This document shows positions 1-10,639 of a stretch of DNA of 64,000 nt, one piece after another. The DNA lies in NCBI GenBank assembly GCA_029782025.1, contig JAKOVR010000119.1, positions 1-64,000 on the forward strand, written 5' to 3'. The DNA comes from Actinomycetes bacterium (GTDB lineage: Bacteria; Actinomycetota; Acidimicrobiia; Acidimicrobiales; Acidimicrobilacustridaceae). The notes under the pieces are model-generated. The model ran no database searches. It saw only the letters and a program-made list of their open reading frames with translations, and had not been told where the DNA came from. The translations under genes and the position numbers were made by a program. The first letter of the stretch is position 1. The number at the start of each line of letters is the position of its first letter.

Positions 1-88
1 TCCGCGTCCCCTAACAAGGCGCACCCACGGGACGTCACGGGAAAACGGCAGGTCAGGGGGGATGCAGAGGGGTGCGGGGCGGGGCCGC

Positions 89-94
89 TAGGGT
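89..94 (+). promoter_or_regulatory. candidate -10 box (TAGGGT) upstream of smc
   Basis: TAGGGT lies about 80 bases before the smc start. No clear -35 is seen. The first 175 bases of the window otherwise hold no gene I can support. Confidence 0.25.
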
Positions 95-175
95 CGGCGG
101 GGTCGAGCGGAGCGGCCACGGGTCGCACGCGCTCGGGCCCAACGCAGCTGTTCGCACCACCTCGGAGTACCACGG

Positions 176-3100
176 GTGTACCTCAAAGCGCTGACCCTCA
201 AGGGGTTCAAGTCGTTCGCCGAGCCCTCCACCCTGGCGCTCGAGCCCGGGGTCACCGTGGTGGTCGGCCCCAACGGGAGCGGCAAGTCCAACGTGGTCGA
301 CGCCATCGCCTGGGTGCTGGGTGCGCAGGCACCGTCGTCAGTGCGGTCGCAGAAGATGGACGACGTGATCTTCGCCGGCACGGCCAAGCGGCCGGCGCTG
401 GGCCGGGCCGAGGTGTCGCTGGTGATCGACAACACCTCGGGCCTGCTGCCCATCGAGTTCACCGAGGTCACCATCACCCGCACGCTGTTCCGCACCGGTG
501 AGTCGGAGTACGCACTGAACGGCGTGCCCTGCCGGCTCCTCGACATCCAGGAGCTCCTCTCCGACTCGGGCGTCGGCCGCCAGCAGCACATCATCATCAG
601 CCAGGGCCAGATCGACGCCGTGCTCAACGCCAAGCCCGAGGACCGGCGGGCGGTCATCGAGGAAGCGGCCGGCGTGCTCAAGTTCCGCAAGCGGCGGGAG
701 AAGAGCGAGCGCCGGCTCGCCGCCACCGAAGCCAACCTCACCCGGCTGCAGGACCTGCTCCGGGAGGTCCGACGCCAGCTCCGCCCGCTCGAGCGGCAGG
801 CCGACGCCGCCCGCCGCCACGGTGACCTCGTGGCCGAGCTCACGGCCCTCCGCATCTACGTGGCCGGGCGGGAGCTGTCGGCGCTCCAGGCCCGCCTCGG
901 CACCATCTCGGCCACCAAGGTTGACCTCGGGCGTCGGGAGGGCGAGCTCAAGTCGGCGCTGGCCCAGCTCGACGCCAAGGTCATCGCCACGGAGTCCAAG
1001 CTCACGGCCATGGGCGGCGGCGACCTCGGCGACGACCTCGCCGCCTTCGAGTCGCTCTACGAGAAGGGCCGCGGGTTCGTGAACCTGCTGGCCGAGCGTC
1101 GGCGGGGGCTCGAGCGTGAGCGCGACGCCTTCATCGACCAGGCGGTCGTGGCCACCCTCGAAGCCGAGGCGGCTCAGCTCGCGGCCGAGCTGGCCGAGGC
1201 CGATGTCGAGTTCGGGGCGCTCGGGCCGCAGGCCGAGGCCCTGGCGGCGGCCGAGGCCGCGCTCGCCGACGCCCGGGCCCGGTTCGAGGCTGATTGGGCC
1301 GACGGCGTGGCCGCCCCGAGCGGAGAGGCGGCCGAGGTGCGGGGCGAGCTGGCGGCCCTCCGGGGTGCGGTCGAGCGGGGCCGGGCCGAGCTGGCCCGGG
1401 TGCAGCGGCGCCTCGAGGCCCTCGACGAGAAGCAGCGCCGGTTGGAGGAGGAGGCCGAGCGGCTGCGCGGCGAACTGGCCGAGGCCGAGCAGAGCGAGCT
1501 CCCGTTGGTGGAGTCGCTCGACGGGGCCGAGCAGTGGCGGGCCGACGCCGAAGCGGCGCTCGAGGCCGCGGCCGATGCCGTGCGGGCCGCCGAGTCCGAT
1601 CACCACGCCTGGGTCGCCCGGGCCGAGGCGCTGGCCCTCGCCCTCGACGAGGCCCGGGCCCGCGCCGGGGCCCAGCGCCTCGAGCAGGTCCATGGCGTGC
1701 TCGGCACGGTGCTCGACCTCGTCGACGTCGACCCGGGGTGGGAGGTCGCCTTCGAGGCCGCGGTCGGGGAGGCCCTCGCCGCCGTCGTCGTCTCGAGCAC
1801 CGGTGCGGCCCGCGAGGCCCTCCAGGCGCTGGCGGCCGAGGACATGAGCGGCGCCGTGCTCGCCCTCGACGCCACCCGCCGCCTGGCCATCGTCTCGCCG
1901 GGGTCGGGGGACCCCGTCCGACGCCACGTCCGGGCCCGCTCGGGCCACGTCGCCCACGCCGAGATCGACCACCTGCTCGACAGCCTCCTGGCCGGGGCCG
2001 TCGCCGTCGAGGGGGGCTGGGCCGCGGCGGTCGACGTCGCCCTCGCCAACCCTGACGCCGTCGTGGTCACCACCGACGGCAACCGCTTCGGTCCCACCGG
2101 GTGGCGCCTCGGCAGCGGCGGGGCCGGCGCCACCGGCGCGGCGCTGGAGGAGGCCCAGCAGCGCACGGCCGACACCGCGGCGGCGCTCGAGGTCGGCCGG
2201 CGCCGCCACCAGGAGGCCCGGGCCGCGTTGGAGGAGGCCAAGCGGGCCGAGGGCGACCTGTCCCGCCAGCTCGACGCCAACGACGGTCGCCTGTCGGCCG
2301 CGGGCGACAGCCTGCAGCGGGTCGAGACCGAACGGCGCGACGCCGCCACGGAGGCCGACACCCAGCGGGCGCATCTGGCCGAGCTCCAGGAGCGCCTGGC
2401 CCGCGAGGAGGGCCGCATGGGCGAGTTGGACGCGCAGCTCCCCCTCCTCGAAGCGGCCGAGCGCGACACCCTGGAGCGGGGCCGGGCCATGGGCGACGCC
2501 CGCACCGAGCTCGAGGAGCAGGCCGCCGCGGTCGGGGCCATGCGCACCGACCTCGACGTGCGATCGGTCGGCGTCGTGGAGCGCCGGCAGTTCCTCTCCC
2601 GTCGGGTCGAGGAGATCGAGCAGCGGCTCACCCAGTTCACCCAGGAGCGGGTCGAGGCCGAGCGCCGTCGCGTCGACCTCGGCCGCCGGATCCTGGCCGT
2701 GGAGCGGCTGGCCCGCTTCAGCGGGGAGCGGGTGGAGGAGATCGAGGTCGTGCTCACCGACCTGCGGGAGCAGCGCCGGCGCCAGTCGGAGGCGGCGCGG
2801 GCGGTGGCGGCCGAGCTCGAGGCGTTCCGCAAGGAGCGCGCCATCGAGGAGCGCAACCTCGGTGAGGTGCGGGAGCGGCTGCAACGGGCCGAGGTCGACG
2901 ACGCCGAGACCCGCCTGCGCATCGAGAACGCGGTGGAGGCGCTGCGCCACGAGCTCGACACCGAGCCCGACACCGCCATGGCGGCCGAGGCCCCCGAGGT
3001 CGCCGGCGGCGCTTCGCCCCAGAGCCGCATCCGGGAGCTCGAGCGCGAGCTGCGGATCATGGGGCCGATCAACCCCCTCGCCCTCCAGGAGTTCGAGGAG

Positions 3101-3673
3101 CTCCAGGAGCGCCACGAGTTCCTCCAGCAGCAACTCGACGACGTGAAGGAGGGCCGGCGGGAGCTCCACAAGATCATCCGGGCCATCGACGAGGAGATCG
3201 TGTCGGTCTTCGCCTCGGCCTTCGCCGACGTGGCCCAGAACTTCGAGCACCTCTTCGGCACGCTGTTCCCCGGCGGTGAGGGCCGGCTGCGGCTCACCGC
3301 GCCCGACGACCTGCTCAACACCGGCATCGAGGTCGAGGCCAAGCCGTCCGGCAAGAACGTCAAGAAGCTGTCGCTGCTCTCGGGCGGGGAGCGGTCGCTC
3401 ACCGCCCTCGCCTACCTCTTCGCCGTGTTCCGCAGCCGCCCCTCGCCGTTCTACGTGATGGACGAGGTCGAGGCCGCGCTCGACGACGTCAACCTCCACC
3501 GGTTCCTCGGCCTCGTCGAGGAGTTCCGCACCGAGGCCCAGCTCCTCATCGTGAGCCACCAGAAGCGCACGATGGAGTGTGCCGACGTGCTCTACGGCGT
3601 CACCATGCAGCCCGGCGGCTCCTCGCGCGTGGTGAGCGAGAAGGCGTCGACGGCCATGGCCGCGGCTGGCTGA
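176..3673 (+). CDS. smc: chromosome segregation ATPase SMC
   Basis: This is the 1165-residue bacterial SMC, the ATPase of the condensin complex that works with ScpA/ScpB to compact and separate chromosomes. Walker A GPNGSGKSN is at residues 31-39. Two long Ala/Glu/Arg-rich coiled coils flank a hinge domain at roughly residues 500-650. The C-terminal head has the ABC signature LSGGE at 1068-1072 and Walker B FYVMDE ending at 1097. Length is normal for the family. GTG is chosen as start because the protein then opens with MYLKALTLKGFKSFA, the usual SMC N-terminus; no strong Shine-Dalgarno precedes it. The next gene begins 8 bases after the stop, suggesting cotranscription. In other actinobacteria smc is followed by ftsY and ffh; here about 8 kb of accessory genes separates smc from ftsY. 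Confidence 0.97.
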   Translation: MYLKALTLKGFKSFAEPSTLALEPGVTVVVGPNGSGKSNVVDAIAWVLGAQAPSSVRSQKMDDVIFAGTAKRPALGRAEVSLVIDNTSGLLPIEFTEVTITRTLFRTGESEYALNGVPCRLLDIQELLSDSGVGRQQHIIISQGQIDAVLNAKPEDRRAVIEEAAGVLKFRKRREKSERRLAATEANLTRLQDLLREVRRQLRPLERQADAARRHGDLVAELTALRIYVAGRELSALQARLGTISATKVDLGRREGELKSALAQLDAKVIATESKLTAMGGGDLGDDLAAFESLYEKGRGFVNLLAERRRGLERERDAFIDQAVVATLEAEAAQLAAELAEADVEFGALGPQAEALAAAEAALADARARFEADWADGVAAPSGEAAEVRGELAALRGAVERGRAELARVQRRLEALDEKQRRLEEEAERLRGELAEAEQSELPLVESLDGAEQWRADAEAALEAAADAVRAAESDHHAWVARAEALALALDEARARAGAQRLEQVHGVLGTVLDLVDVDPGWEVAFEAAVGEALAAVVVSSTGAAREALQALAAEDMSGAVLALDATRRLAIVSPGSGDPVRRHVRARSGHVAHAEIDHLLDSLLAGAVAVEGGWAAAVDVALANPDAVVVTTDGNRFGPTGWRLGSGGAGATGAALEEAQQRTADTAAALEVGRRRHQEARAALEEAKRAEGDLSRQLDANDGRLSAAGDSLQRVETERRDAATEADTQRAHLAELQERLAREEGRMGELDAQLPLLEAAERDTLERGRAMGDARTELEEQAAAVGAMRTDLDVRSVGVVERRQFLSRRVEEIEQRLTQFTQERVEAERRRVDLGRRILAVERLARFSGERVEEIEVVLTDLREQRRRQSEAARAVAAELEAFRKERAIEERNLGEVRERLQRAEVDDAETRLRIENAVEALRHELDTEPDTAMAAEAPEVAGGASPQSRIRELERELRIMGPINPLALQEFEELQERHEFLQQQLDDVKEGRRELHKIIRAIDEEIVSVFASAFADVAQNFEHLFGTLFPGGEGRLRLTAPDDLLNTGIEVEAKPSGKNVKKLSLLSGGERSLTALAYLFAVFRSRPSPFYVMDEVEAALDDVNLHRFLGLVEEFRTEAQLLIVSHQKRTMECADVLYGVTMQPGGSSRVVSEKASTAMAAAG

Positions 3674-3681
3674 GCCCGCCC

Positions 3682-5295
3682 GTGGACGAGGAGCGGCCGC
3701 CGGCGCGCTCCCCGGTGACCGCCGCCTTGGTCGCGTCGGCCGCGGTGGCGGCGGGTGCGGTCCTGGTGCGGGCCGTCGCCACCCGGTGGTACCCGGCCAG
3801 CGACGACGCCATCATCCTCTCCCAGGTCCACGACGTGGGCGGGTCCACGCCGCTGGTCGGCGTGTACTCCCGGTTCGGGTGGCGCCATCCGGGCCCGTGG
3901 CTCTTCTACGTGCTGGCCCCGCTCTACCGGGCCAGCGGCGCGTGGCCCAACGCCGCCCTCGTCACCACCGCGCTCCTCAACGCCGGGTCGGCGGCCGCTG
4001 CGGTCCGCATCGCCTGGCGGCGGCGGGGCCGGCGCTTCGGCGTGCTGACCGGCGTGGCCCTGCTCCTCCTGTGCCGCTCGTTCGGGGTCACCGCCCTCAT
4101 GGACCCGTGGAACGCCTGGGTGCCGCTCCTGCCCTTCACCTGGCTCCTGTTCGCGGCGTGGGATCTCGTGGCCGGGCGGAGGTGGGCGTTGCCGATCGTG
4201 GTGGGGGTCGGGTCGTTCGTGGTGCAGAGCCACGTGTCGTACGGGCCGGTGGTGGGCGCCCTCGGGCTGTGGGGGATCGGGGCGGCGCTCCGGTCGTGCC
4301 CTCGGCCGAGGGCGTGGGCGGCACCGGCCCTGGCGGCGGCGGCGGTGGGCGCGGTGCTCTGGGCCCCGGTGGCGGTCGAGCAGATGCGCAACGACCCGGG
4401 CAACCTCACGCTGCTGGCCGACTTCTTCCTGCACGGCCGCACGGGGCCGCTGGCCGGCGTGGCCCCCACCCCACCGATCGGGCCGGTCGCCGCCGCGGGG
4501 CTGCTGGCCCGGGAGCTGGTGGGGGGCCCGTGGCTGGGAGGGCCCGAACCGGTGGCGCTCTTCAGCGTGGCCCCGCTGCCGGGCTGGCTGCTCGTGGTGC
4601 CGGTGGGCCTGCTCGGCCTCCTCGGCGCCGGCACCATCCGGCGGGGCGAGCGGGACCTCACCCTCGCGCTGGCGACGGGGGCGGTGGCCCTCGGCGCCGG
4701 GTTCGTGGCGTTGGCGCGGACGGTGGGCGACACCGGCGACTGGATCCTCCGCTTCAGCTGGGGCATCGCCGCCTTCCTGGCCGCCGTCGCCGTCGAGGCC
4801 GCCATCGTCGTGGTGGGCGACCGTGTACCCCGACGGGCCCGGATGGCGGCGGCGAGGGTCGGTCCGTGGGGGGCGGTGGCGGCGATCGTGGTGCCCGCCG
4901 CGCTCCTCGTCGGCGGGGCCCTCCGATCGGCTCAGCCCTGGGCCGACGACGGGGCGGCCATCGAGACCGTGTCCGACGGCCTCGACGCCTGGTTGCGGGC
5001 GCACGGCGCCACCACGCTCACGATCCTCGGCGCCGGTGCCGGGTCGGGACCGGTCGACGCGGGCGTGACCTACGAGCTGGCCCGCCGGGGCTTCGACACC
5101 CGCGTCGGCGGGATCTACCGGGGGAGCTGGCCGGCGTCGCGCCGGGTCGAGGCGTCGGTTGGAGCCGAGGTGGTGGTGGTCACCGGCCCCGACGCCCTCG
5201 TGGCCTTCGACGGGCGGGCCGATGTCGAGCCCGTCGTGCGGTTCTCCGGGGGCCGCGCCCCGGTGGCGGCCTATGCCGTCAGGGCAGGCGGTTGA
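3682..5295 (+). CDS. polytopic membrane protein, GT-C glycosyltransferase-like
   Basis: The product is a 537-residue integral membrane protein with about ten hydrophobic segments. After the first membrane helix (about residues 12-35) comes a short segment with the acidic pair in WYPASDDAII, then YSRFGWRHPGPWLFY. An acidic motif in the first external loop followed by many helices and a C-terminal soluble domain (from about residue 430) is the layout of GT-C enzymes, which move sugars from polyprenyl-phosphate carriers outside the membrane. That assignment is inference from architecture; I do not recognise a specific family. GTG at 3682 is chosen because upstream codons belong to smc. The 3' end overlaps the convergent vWA gene by 17 bases, so no terminator lies between them. 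Confidence 0.7.
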   Translation: MDEERPPARSPVTAALVASAAVAAGAVLVRAVATRWYPASDDAIILSQVHDVGGSTPLVGVYSRFGWRHPGPWLFYVLAPLYRASGAWPNAALVTTALLNAGSAAAAVRIAWRRRGRRFGVLTGVALLLLCRSFGVTALMDPWNAWVPLLPFTWLLFAAWDLVAGRRWALPIVVGVGSFVVQSHVSYGPVVGALGLWGIGAALRSCPRPRAWAAPALAAAAVGAVLWAPVAVEQMRNDPGNLTLLADFFLHGRTGPLAGVAPTPPIGPVAAAGLLARELVGGPWLGGPEPVALFSVAPLPGWLLVVPVGLLGLLGAGTIRRGERDLTLALATGAVALGAGFVALARTVGDTGDWILRFSWGIAAFLAAVAVEAAIVVVGDRVPRRARMAAARVGPWGAVAAIVVPAALLVGGALRSAQPWADDGAAIETVSDGLDAWLRAHGATTLTILGAGAGSGPVDAGVTYELARRGFDTRVGGIYRGSWPASRRVEASVGAEVVVVTGPDALVAFDGRADVEPVVRFSGGRAPVAAYAVRAGG

Positions 5296-6256
5296 ACCAC
5301 ACCATCGACATCGTGGACGTCAGCAGGAAGAGCACGAGCGCGCCCCCGATGAACCACGTGGAGATCTCACGCTCCTCGTTGACGTAGCCCACCGACGAGC
5401 CGATGTCGGCGTAGACGTCCTTGAGCTGTCCCTCCGAAGCGGCGGCGAAGTAGGTGCCGCCGGTCTGCTCGGCCAGCGCCTTCAACGCGTCGCGGTCGAC
5501 CGGCACGGGCACCCGGCGCCCGCTGACCGGGTCCTGGATGATCCCGCCGTCGGTCCCGAAGGCGATGGTCGACACCGGGATGTTGAGGTCGCGGGCCACA
5601 GCGCCGGCGTCCTCGTTGGGGCGGCCGGAGGTGGTGTGCCCGTCGGACATGAGGACGATCCGGGCCGGAGCGGTGGTGCCCTGCTCGTCGGGGGGCACGC
5701 TGCGGATGGCGTCGATGCTGGCGTAGACGGCCTCCCCGATGGCCGTGCGCTCGCCCAGCTCGAGGTCGGCGATGCCCTGCTTCAACCGCTCGTGGTCGGT
5801 GGTGGGCGGGACCTTGAGGATGGCGTTGCCGGAGAACGCCACCAGCCCGACGTTGAGCTTCGGGGGCAGCAGGTCGACGAACGAGGACGCCGCGACCTTG
5901 GCGGCGTCGATCCGGGAGGGCGACACGTCGGTGGCGTCCATGGAGAGCGACACGTCGAGGGCCATGATCACGGTGGCCCGCTCCCGGGGGACCCGCTCCT
6001 GGTGGACGGGGCGGGCGAACCCCACCACCAGGGTCCCGAGCGCCAGCAGGAAGATGATGGCCGGCAGGTGCCGGCGCCACCCGGGGCGCTTGGGGGCGAT
6101 CGACGCCAGCAGGTCGACGTTGGTGAAGCGGACGGCGTAGGTGCGGCGCCGGCCCTGGAGGACCATGTAGACCGCCGCCAGCGCGACCACGGCGAGGAGG
6201 AGGCCGAGGCGCTCGGGGTTGAGGAAGCCGCTGAGGGTGCTGTCGAGCCAGCTCAT
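5279..6256 (-). CDS. von Willebrand factor A domain membrane protein (BatA-like)
   Basis: This 325-residue protein has two N-terminal membrane helices (about residues 13-31 and 61-80), a vWA domain and a C-terminal helix, the layout of BatA/BatB-type proteins. The metal-ion-dependent adhesion site is visible as ALDVSLSMD (DxSxS) with a later threonine and the MSDG motif. Such domains bind protein partners through a divalent cation. The start is the ATG that overlaps the DUF58 stop in an ATGA, giving tight translational coupling; an upstream in-frame ATG would run into DUF58 and is less likely. It is the last gene of the moxR-DUF58-vWA operon. By analogy the MoxR ATPase would act as a chaperone remodelling this vWA protein; the substrate here is unknown. 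Confidence 0.88.
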   Translation of the reverse strand: MSWLDSTLSGFLNPERLGLLLAVVALAAVYMVLQGRRRTYAVRFTNVDLLASIAPKRPGWRRHLPAIIFLLALGTLVVGFARPVHQERVPRERATVIMALDVSLSMDATDVSPSRIDAAKVAASSFVDLLPPKLNVGLVAFSGNAILKVPPTTDHERLKQGIADLELGERTAIGEAVYASIDAIRSVPPDEQGTTAPARIVLMSDGHTTSGRPNEDAGAVARDLNIPVSTIAFGTDGGIIQDPVSGRRVPVPVDRDALKALAEQTGGTYFAAASEGQLKDVYADIGSSVGYVNEEREISTWFIGGALVLFLLTSTMSMVWFNRLP

Positions 6257-7230
6257 GCCCGCGCCCTCCCCAGCGCCTCGATCCGTTCCCGCCGCCACGT
6301 GACGAACCGGGCGAGATCGAGGAGCCAGTCTCGGTCGGTGCGCAGCACGAGGTGGTCGGAGCCGGCACCCCGGATGGAGGAGGCGATCCGGTCACGCTGC
6401 TCGGCCGCGGCGGCGGCGAAGCGCTCCCGCACCCCCGCGTCGGAGGTCTGGATCTCGAGGATCCGGCCGCTCTCGGGATCCTCGAGGCTCACCACGCCCA
6501 CGTCGGGCAGCTGGAGCTCCCGCGGATCGACCAGCTCGATGCACACGGTCTCGTGCCGTGTGGCGAGGGCCCGCAGGGGGAGCTCCCAGGCCGACCGGTC
6601 GAGGAAGTCGGAGATGATCACCACCAGCCCCCGGCGGCGGGCCGTGCCGTGGATGCGACGGAGCCCGTGGGCGAGGTCGGTGGCGCCGTGCGCGTGGCGC
6701 GCCCCTTCGACGAGGCGGTGGAGCAGGGCGTGGAGGTGCATGCGTCCCTGCCGGGCGGGGACGATGAACTCGTCGGCCCCGCCGAGCCCGACGGCGCCGA
6801 CGCGGTTGCCGGTGCGCTGGGTGAGGAAGCCGACGGCGGCGGTGGCGGCGACGGCGAGGTCCCGCTTCTCGCACAATGCGGTGCCGTAGCCCAGGCTGCC
6901 CGAGAGGTCGGCCAGCACCCACGTCTCGAGCTCCCGGTCGGCGATGGTGGTGCGCACGTAGGGATCGACCGAGCGGGCGGTGACGTTCCAGTCGATGCGC
7001 CGCACGTCGTCGCCGGCCACGTAGGGCCGCGCCTCGCCGGCGTCGGAGCCGTGGCCGGGGACCAGGCCTCGGTAATCGCCCTGGAGCATGCCGTCGAGCT
7101 TGCGGGTGACGGCGAGCTCGAGCCGGCGCAACACCTCGCCGGTGGGTCCCACCATGAGGTTGGGCGGGGTGTTGGTGATGCCCCGGAGCGCGGTGTTGCG
7201 TCCGGTGTGCCCGCGCAGGTCGGTGCTCAT
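6253..7230 (-). CDS. DUF58 domain protein of the MoxR/vWA operon
   Basis: A 325-residue soluble protein with the DUF58 signature RPYVAGDDVRRIDWNVTAR about one quarter in, followed by a degenerate vWA-like fold that starts VLADLSGSLGYG. DUF58 proteins almost always sit between moxR and vWA genes, as here. Six bases separate its ATG from the moxR stop and its own stop overlaps the vWA start, so the three genes form one transcript. The molecular role of DUF58 is not established; partner or adaptor of the MoxR ATPase is the usual inference. Confidence 0.9.
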   Translation of the reverse strand: MSTDLRGHTGRNTALRGITNTPPNLMVGPTGEVLRRLELAVTRKLDGMLQGDYRGLVPGHGSDAGEARPYVAGDDVRRIDWNVTARSVDPYVRTTIADRELETWVLADLSGSLGYGTALCEKRDLAVAATAAVGFLTQRTGNRVGAVGLGGADEFIVPARQGRMHLHALLHRLVEGARHAHGATDLAHGLRRIHGTARRRGLVVIISDFLDRSAWELPLRALATRHETVCIELVDPRELQLPDVGVVSLEDPESGRILEIQTSDAGVRERFAAAAAEQRDRIASSIRGAGSDHLVLRTDRDWLLDLARFVTWRRERIEALGRARA

Positions 7231-7236
7231 GGGCGA

Positions 7237-8478
<1,242 letters not shown>

Positions 8479-8546
8479 GCGGTGGGCGTCCTCGGGAGGG
8501 GTCGAAAGCGGCGCGGGGGTCAGGTGACCACCGGCGACCGAAGAGC

Positions 8547-8552
8547 AGCGTA
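8547..8552 (-). promoter_or_regulatory. candidate -10 box (TACGCT) for the moxR-DUF58-vWA operon
   Basis: Read on the minus strand, TACGCT follows a TT and lies 68 bases before the moxR ATG. It is the closest TANNNT to that gene, and the intergenic region is shared with the divergent response regulator. Confidence 0.35.
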
Positions 8553-8624
8553 AAGCTTTCGCCCCTGCTTATGGCGCGCGAGGGATACCGGTCCCGTGTC
8601 CGGAGTGCCGTCGCCTTCCGCCGC

Positions 8625-8630
8625 TAGCGT
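8625..8630 (+). promoter_or_regulatory. -10 box (TAGCGT) placing the response-regulator start at +1
   Basis: TAGCGT ends 7 bases before the ATG at 8638 and there is no Shine-Dalgarno. The spacing predicts a leaderless mRNA starting at or next to the ATG. Confidence 0.6.
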
Positions 8631-8637
8631 CGCGCCC

Positions 8638-9351
8638 ATGCGTCTCCTGGTCGTCGACGACGAGACCGATCTCGTCGAAGCCCTGGCGCGGGGCCTTCGC
8701 CGCGAGGGCTATGCGGTCGACACGGCCACGTCGGGGACGGAGGCGCTCGACAAGGTGGCGATCACGGCCTATGACCTCGTGTGCCTCGACATCACGATGG
8801 CCGGGGTCGACGGGCGCCAGGTGTGCCGGCAGATCCGCGGCGGGGCCTTCGCCGGTGACGTTGCACCCCGGATCATCTTCCTCACCGCCCGGGACGCCAT
8901 CGAGGATCGCGTGGCCGGGCTCGACGAAGGGGCCGACGACTACCTCGTCAAGCCCTTCGCCTTCGCCGAGCTGGCGGCCAGGGTCCGCACCCTGCTCCGA
9001 CGCGACACCTCGGCCACCGACGCCGTCCTGCGGGTGGCCGACGTCGAGCTCGACGCCGCCCGCCACCTCGCCACGCGCAACGGGCGGGTGCTCGACCTGA
9101 CGGCCAAGGAGTTCGCCCTGCTCCGCTACTTCATGACCAACGCCGGCCGGGTGCTCTCGCAGGAGACCCTGCTCGAACACGTGTGGGACGAGCACGCCGA
9201 TCCGTTCACCAACACCGTGCGGGTCACGGTCGGCACCCTCCGCAAGAAGCTGTCCGTGGAGAACGAGGCCCAGCTGATCGAGACGATCATCGGCAGCGGC
9301 TACCGCATGATCGACGACCGCCCCGTCCCGCCGGCATCGGTGCCGACATGA
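8638..9351 (+). CDS. OmpR/PhoB-family response regulator
   Basis: A 237-residue two-component regulator. The receiver domain shows the acidic pair D7-D8, the phospho-acceptor D51 in CLDITMAG, the conserved T in FLTARD and K in YLVKPFAF. The C-terminal half is a winged-helix DNA-binding domain ending in TVRVTVGTLRKKL and IETIIGSGYRM, diagnostic of the OmpR class. The start at 8638 gives the family N-terminus MRLLVVDDE and agrees with the leaderless promoter just upstream. Its stop overlaps the kinase start (ATGA). With the kinase and downstream HtrA gene it resembles MprA of the mycobacterial MprAB-PepD envelope stress system; that functional match is inference. Confidence 0.95.
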   Translation: MRLLVVDDETDLVEALARGLRREGYAVDTATSGTEALDKVAITAYDLVCLDITMAGVDGRQVCRQIRGGAFAGDVAPRIIFLTARDAIEDRVAGLDEGADDYLVKPFAFAELAARVRTLLRRDTSATDAVLRVADVELDAARHLATRNGRVLDLTAKEFALLRYFMTNAGRVLSQETLLEHVWDEHADPFTNTVRVTVGTLRKKLSVENEAQLIETIIGSGYRMIDDRPVPPASVPT

Positions 9352-10616
9352 GCGCCACGACGGCGGACGGCGCCCGCATTCGCCGAGCCGAGCACGCGGC
9401 CGGGCGGATGCCGTCGTGGATGGGGTCGATCCGGTTCCGGCTCGCCGTCGTGTACTCGAGCGTCCTGTTCGGATTGGCCGCGATCGTGGTGTCGATCATC
9501 TACCTGGCCCTGGCCACCCAGCTCAACAACGAGGTCATGTACCGCGAGTACCCGGTCACGCGGCTCACCCAATCGGCGTCGGGCGCCATCGTCATCGAGC
9601 AGCAGCAGGTGCGCGAGGAGTTCCGGACCTTCGAGCACGACGTCAACGCCGCCGCCCTCACCACTCTGCGACGCTTCTCCTTCAGCGCCCTCCTCGCCCT
9701 CTTCCTCTGCAGCCTCGGCGTGGGGTGGGTGGTGGCCGGCCGGGCCCTCGCGCCCATCGAGCAGATCACCGCGGTCGCCGAGGAGATCACGGCCACGGAT
9801 CTCTCGCGTCGCATCGAGCTGGGCGGGCCCCACGACGAGCTCCGTCACCTGGCCGACACCTTCGACGCCATGCTGGGGCGCATCGACGGCGCCTTCGAGG
9901 AGCAGCGCGCCTTCATCCACGAGGCGTCCCACGAGCTGCGCAACCCGTTGGCGGTGATCCGCACGACGGTGGACGTCACCCTCGCCGATCCGGCCGCCGA
10001 CGACGCCGAGCTCCGCCAGGCCATGACCGTCGTCCAGCGGTCCTCGGAGCGGATGTCCCGACTCGTGGACGACCTGTTGATGTACGCCCGGCAGGGGACG
10101 ACGGCGCGGGAGATGGCGCCGCTCGATCTCGGGGTGCTCGTCCGCGACGGGGCCGAGGAGTTCCGGGTGCCGGCCGAGGCGAAGGGACTCGCCCTGCAGA
10201 TCGACAGCCCGCCCGGCGCCGAGGTGGTGGGCGACCCGGTCGCCCTCCGCCAGGCGCTGGCCAACCTCCTGGCCAACGCCGTGCGGCTCGCCCCCGGCGG
10301 GACCACGCTGACCGTGCGGAGCGGGACCGAGGGGCCGTGGGCCTGGATGGCGGTCGCCGATCAGGGCCCGGGCATCGCCCTCGAGGACCACGAGCGGGTC
10401 TTCCAGCGGTTCTACCGGGGCGACGGGCCAGCCGCCAACGGCCAGGTCCGCAGCGGCCTGGGCCTCACGATCGTCCGGCAGATCGCCGAGGCGCACGGCG
10501 GGGAGGTCAAGCTGGTGAGCGCACCGGGCGAGGGCGCCACCTTCGCCATGTGGGTGCCGCGGGTGCCCGTGGCGGACGCCACACCGGCCTCGCCGGTCGC
10601 TTCACCTGCGCTTTAG
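9348..10616 (+). CDS. sensor histidine kinase, HAMP-HisKA-HATPase
   Basis: A 422-residue membrane sensor kinase. It has a first membrane helix at about residues 26-50, a short extracytoplasmic domain of about 55 residues, a second helix, a HAMP linker (APIEQITAVAEEI onward), a dimerisation/phosphotransfer domain with H195 in EASHELRNP, and an ATPase domain with N, G1 (DQGPGIALED) and G2 (SGLGLTIV) boxes. The small sensor loop suggests it detects a membrane or periplasmic condition. ATG overlaps the response-regulator stop by ATGA, so the two are coupled. The htrA-like gene starts 23 bases after the stop. Confidence 0.94.
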   Translation: MSATTADGARIRRAEHAAGRMPSWMGSIRFRLAVVYSSVLFGLAAIVVSIIYLALATQLNNEVMYREYPVTRLTQSASGAIVIEQQQVREEFRTFEHDVNAAALTTLRRFSFSALLALFLCSLGVGWVVAGRALAPIEQITAVAEEITATDLSRRIELGGPHDELRHLADTFDAMLGRIDGAFEEQRAFIHEASHELRNPLAVIRTTVDVTLADPAADDAELRQAMTVVQRSSERMSRLVDDLLMYARQGTTAREMAPLDLGVLVRDGAEEFRVPAEAKGLALQIDSPPGAEVVGDPVALRQALANLLANAVRLAPGGTTLTVRSGTEGPWAWMAVADQGPGIALEDHERVFQRFYRGDGPAANGQVRSGLGLTIVRQIAEAHGGEVKLVSAPGEGATFAMWVPRVPVADATPASPVASPAL

Positions 10617-10627
10617 CTGCGCTCCGG

Positions 10628-10633
10628 TAGCTT
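10628..10633 (+). promoter_or_regulatory. -10 box (TAGCTT) for the htrA-like gene
   Basis: TAGCTT ends 6 bases before the ATG at 10640 with no ribosome binding site between, predicting a leaderless transcript for the protease even though it follows the kinase closely. Confidence 0.55.
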
Positions 10634-10639
10634 GCCCGT

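Noticed and set aside
338-3559. A 1073-codon open frame antisense to smc
   Set aside because: High GC at third positions removes stop codons on the opposite strand. The product is low-complexity Leu/Gly/Arg/Glu without domains, while the sense strand encodes a clear SMC.
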